Below, one piece after another: positions 4,820-5,715 of a DNA stretch of 5,715 nt; positions within the stretch are counted from its first letter, which is position 1, and each line of letters begins with the position of its first letter. Below the pieces are notes generated by a model. It saw only the letters and a program-made list of their open reading frames with translations, was not told the DNA's origin and made no database searches. A program made the translations under genes and the position numbers. The DNA lies in NCBI GenBank assembly GCA_014378955.1, contig JACMMQ010000034.1, positions 1 through 5,715 of the forward strand, written 5' to 3'. Source of the DNA: Clostridia bacterium (lineage in GTDB: Bacteria > Bacillota > Clostridia > SK-Y3 > JACMMQ01).

Positions 4820-5659
4820 ATGCTTACGCTTATTTACAATATACTTGACGGGTTGCCTTTTGAATGGCTGTCCTTTCAATTTATGAAAAGTGCCTTTTTG
4901 GCAATGCTTTTAATCACGCCACTTTTTGGATTGTTAGGCACGATGGTCGTGAGCAATAAAATGGCGTTTTTTTCGGAAACGTTAGGACATTCGGCACTTA
5001 CAGGCATTGGGCTTGGTGTGCTATTAGGATTACCCAACCCACTTTATGGCATGATTATTTTTGGCATCTTGTTTGCGATTTGTTTGGTGTGGGTAAAAAA
5101 TATGGGCGGTGCGTCAACCGATACCACGATTGCTGTATTTTCAGCGGCGGCAATTGCGCTTGGGGTGGTGCTGCTGTCGGCTGGTGGTGGGTTTAACCGT
5201 TATACGACTTATATCGTGGGCGATTTATTGGCAGTTTCGCCGAGTGATTTACAACTGCTATTTTGGGTGCTGGTGGGTACATTGATTGCGTGGGTGTTTG
5301 TATTCAACCGCTTGTTGCTCATTACACTAAGTCCTTCATTAGCGTACAGTCGTGCGGTACCAGTCATGGTATATGAAATGCTTTTTACGGCTTTGGTGGC
5401 GGTGGTCGTGATGGTTGCCATTCGTTGGGTCGGTCTTTTGATGATTAACGCCTTGCTCATTCTGCCTGCGGCGGCTGCAAAAAACATTGCCCGTAATTAT
5501 AGAGGCTTTTCATTATTCGCAGTTTTGTTTGCGCTGTTTTCTGGCATCACTGGCTTGGTGCTATCGTATTATTTGTCCTCTGCAACGGGTGCTACAATTG
5601 TTTTAGCGGCATCGGTGTTATATTTTGTTACATTGCTATGGAAAGTCAAATTTCAGTAG
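4820..5659 (+). CDS. znuB: Zinc ABC transporter permease
   Basis: A 279-residue integral membrane permease of the ABC-3 (ZnuB/TroC) family that forms the metal channel. About eight to nine hydrophobic segments are visible, for example near 24-44, 58-72, 75-92, 104-122, 144-163, 184-200, 204-220, 230-250 and 256-275. The conserved ETLGHSALTGIGLG region (53-66, with H57) and the GLLMINALLILPAAAA segment (205-220) are hallmarks of the family. The ATG at 4820, 1 nt after the znuC stop, is preferred: ACGGG (4808-4811) lies 8 nt before it, and the family normally begins shortly before the LPFEWL region. An in-frame ATG at 4793 inside znuC would add nine residues (LERLRVLN) that look like out-of-frame znuC rather than a membrane protein start. 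It is complete and intact, and the last gene of the operon. Confidence 0.95.
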   Translation: MLTLIYNILDGLPFEWLSFQFMKSAFLAMLLITPLFGLLGTMVVSNKMAFFSETLGHSALTGIGLGVLLGLPNPLYGMIIFGILFAICLVWVKNMGGASTDTTIAVFSAAAIALGVVLLSAGGGFNRYTTYIVGDLLAVSPSDLQLLFWVLVGTLIAWVFVFNRLLLITLSPSLAYSRAVPVMVYEMLFTALVAVVVMVAIRWVGLLMINALLILPAAAAKNIARNYRGFSLFAVLFALFSGITGLVLSYYLSSATGATIVLAASVLYFVTLLWKVKFQ

Positions 5660-5690
5660 CTAAGTTGTATAATGAAATGCCCAAATAAAT

Positions 5691-5708
5691 AAAAAAAGTC
5701 CAACCCCC
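5691..5708. terminator. Left half of a probable terminator, cut by the window end
   Basis: Seven A residues (5691-5697) followed by GTCCAACCCCC (5698-5708) and AAAACTC at the very end look like the left arm and start of the loop of a bidirectional hairpin terminator 32 nt after znuB. The right arm (GGGGGTTGGAC plus a T-run) would have to lie just past the window, so this is a prediction, not an observed hairpin. Confidence 0.4.
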
Positions 5709-5715
5709 AAAACTC

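Noticed and set aside
5668..5673. TATAAT as a -10 box of a promoter after znuB
   Set aside because: There is no -35-like sequence 16-18 bp upstream (the region reads near GTCAAA) and no extended -10 TGN.

Overview
The window looks like chromosomal DNA from a low-to-moderate GC member of the Bacillota (Firmicutes), probably of the Clostridia/Negativicutes/Erysipelotrichia kind. The reasons are strong AGGAG-type ribosome binding sites, a perfect sigma-A type promoter (TTGACA-N17-TATAAT), U-tailed hairpin terminators, a Bacillus-type pyrimidine-nucleoside phosphorylase of standard length, and a lipoprotein metal-binding protein. The species cannot be named from this sequence alone.

Region 1 (about 1-1620) is a compact, very AT-rich three-gene cassette, all on the + strand, bounded by a terminator at each side (13-42 and 1571-1617). 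The genes are tightly packed, with gaps of 1 and 3 nt. They encode a small protein with one N-terminal membrane helix and a charged helical cytoplasmic part (134-514), a 138-residue soluble alpha/beta protein of no recognised function (516-932), and a 193-residue protein with features of a very divergent lysozyme/lytic-transglycosylase fold but no signal peptide (936-1517). Base composition differs sharply from the downstream genes: the 60-base line at 661 has 12 G+C, the line at 2041 has 36. This points to horizontal acquisition. It is the only part of the window that could be an undescribed system; a role in defence, competition or envelope remodelling is speculation.

Region 2 (1518-1809) is non-coding as far as I can see. 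It holds the terminator of the cassette, a 19-bp direct repeat spaced by 93 bp, and two adjacent strong hairpins just ahead of the next ribosome binding site.

Region 3 (1810-3108) is pdp, a pyrimidine-nucleoside phosphorylase for nucleoside salvage. All the expected substrate and phosphate residues are present, including Lys108, which argues for broad pyrimidine specificity rather than a strict thymidine phosphorylase.

Region 4 (3105-5715) is a complete high-affinity zinc (possibly zinc/manganese) ABC importer operon, znuA-znuC-znuB. It is driven by a consensus promoter whose -35 box overlaps the pdp stop codon and whose -10 box lies in a tandem 15-bp repeat that is a good operator candidate. 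ZnuA captures the metal outside the cell, ZnuB is the membrane channel and ZnuC the ATPase. The genes overlap or nearly touch (4-bp overlap, then a 1-nt gap), implying coupled translation. The window ends in what looks like the left half of the operon's terminator.
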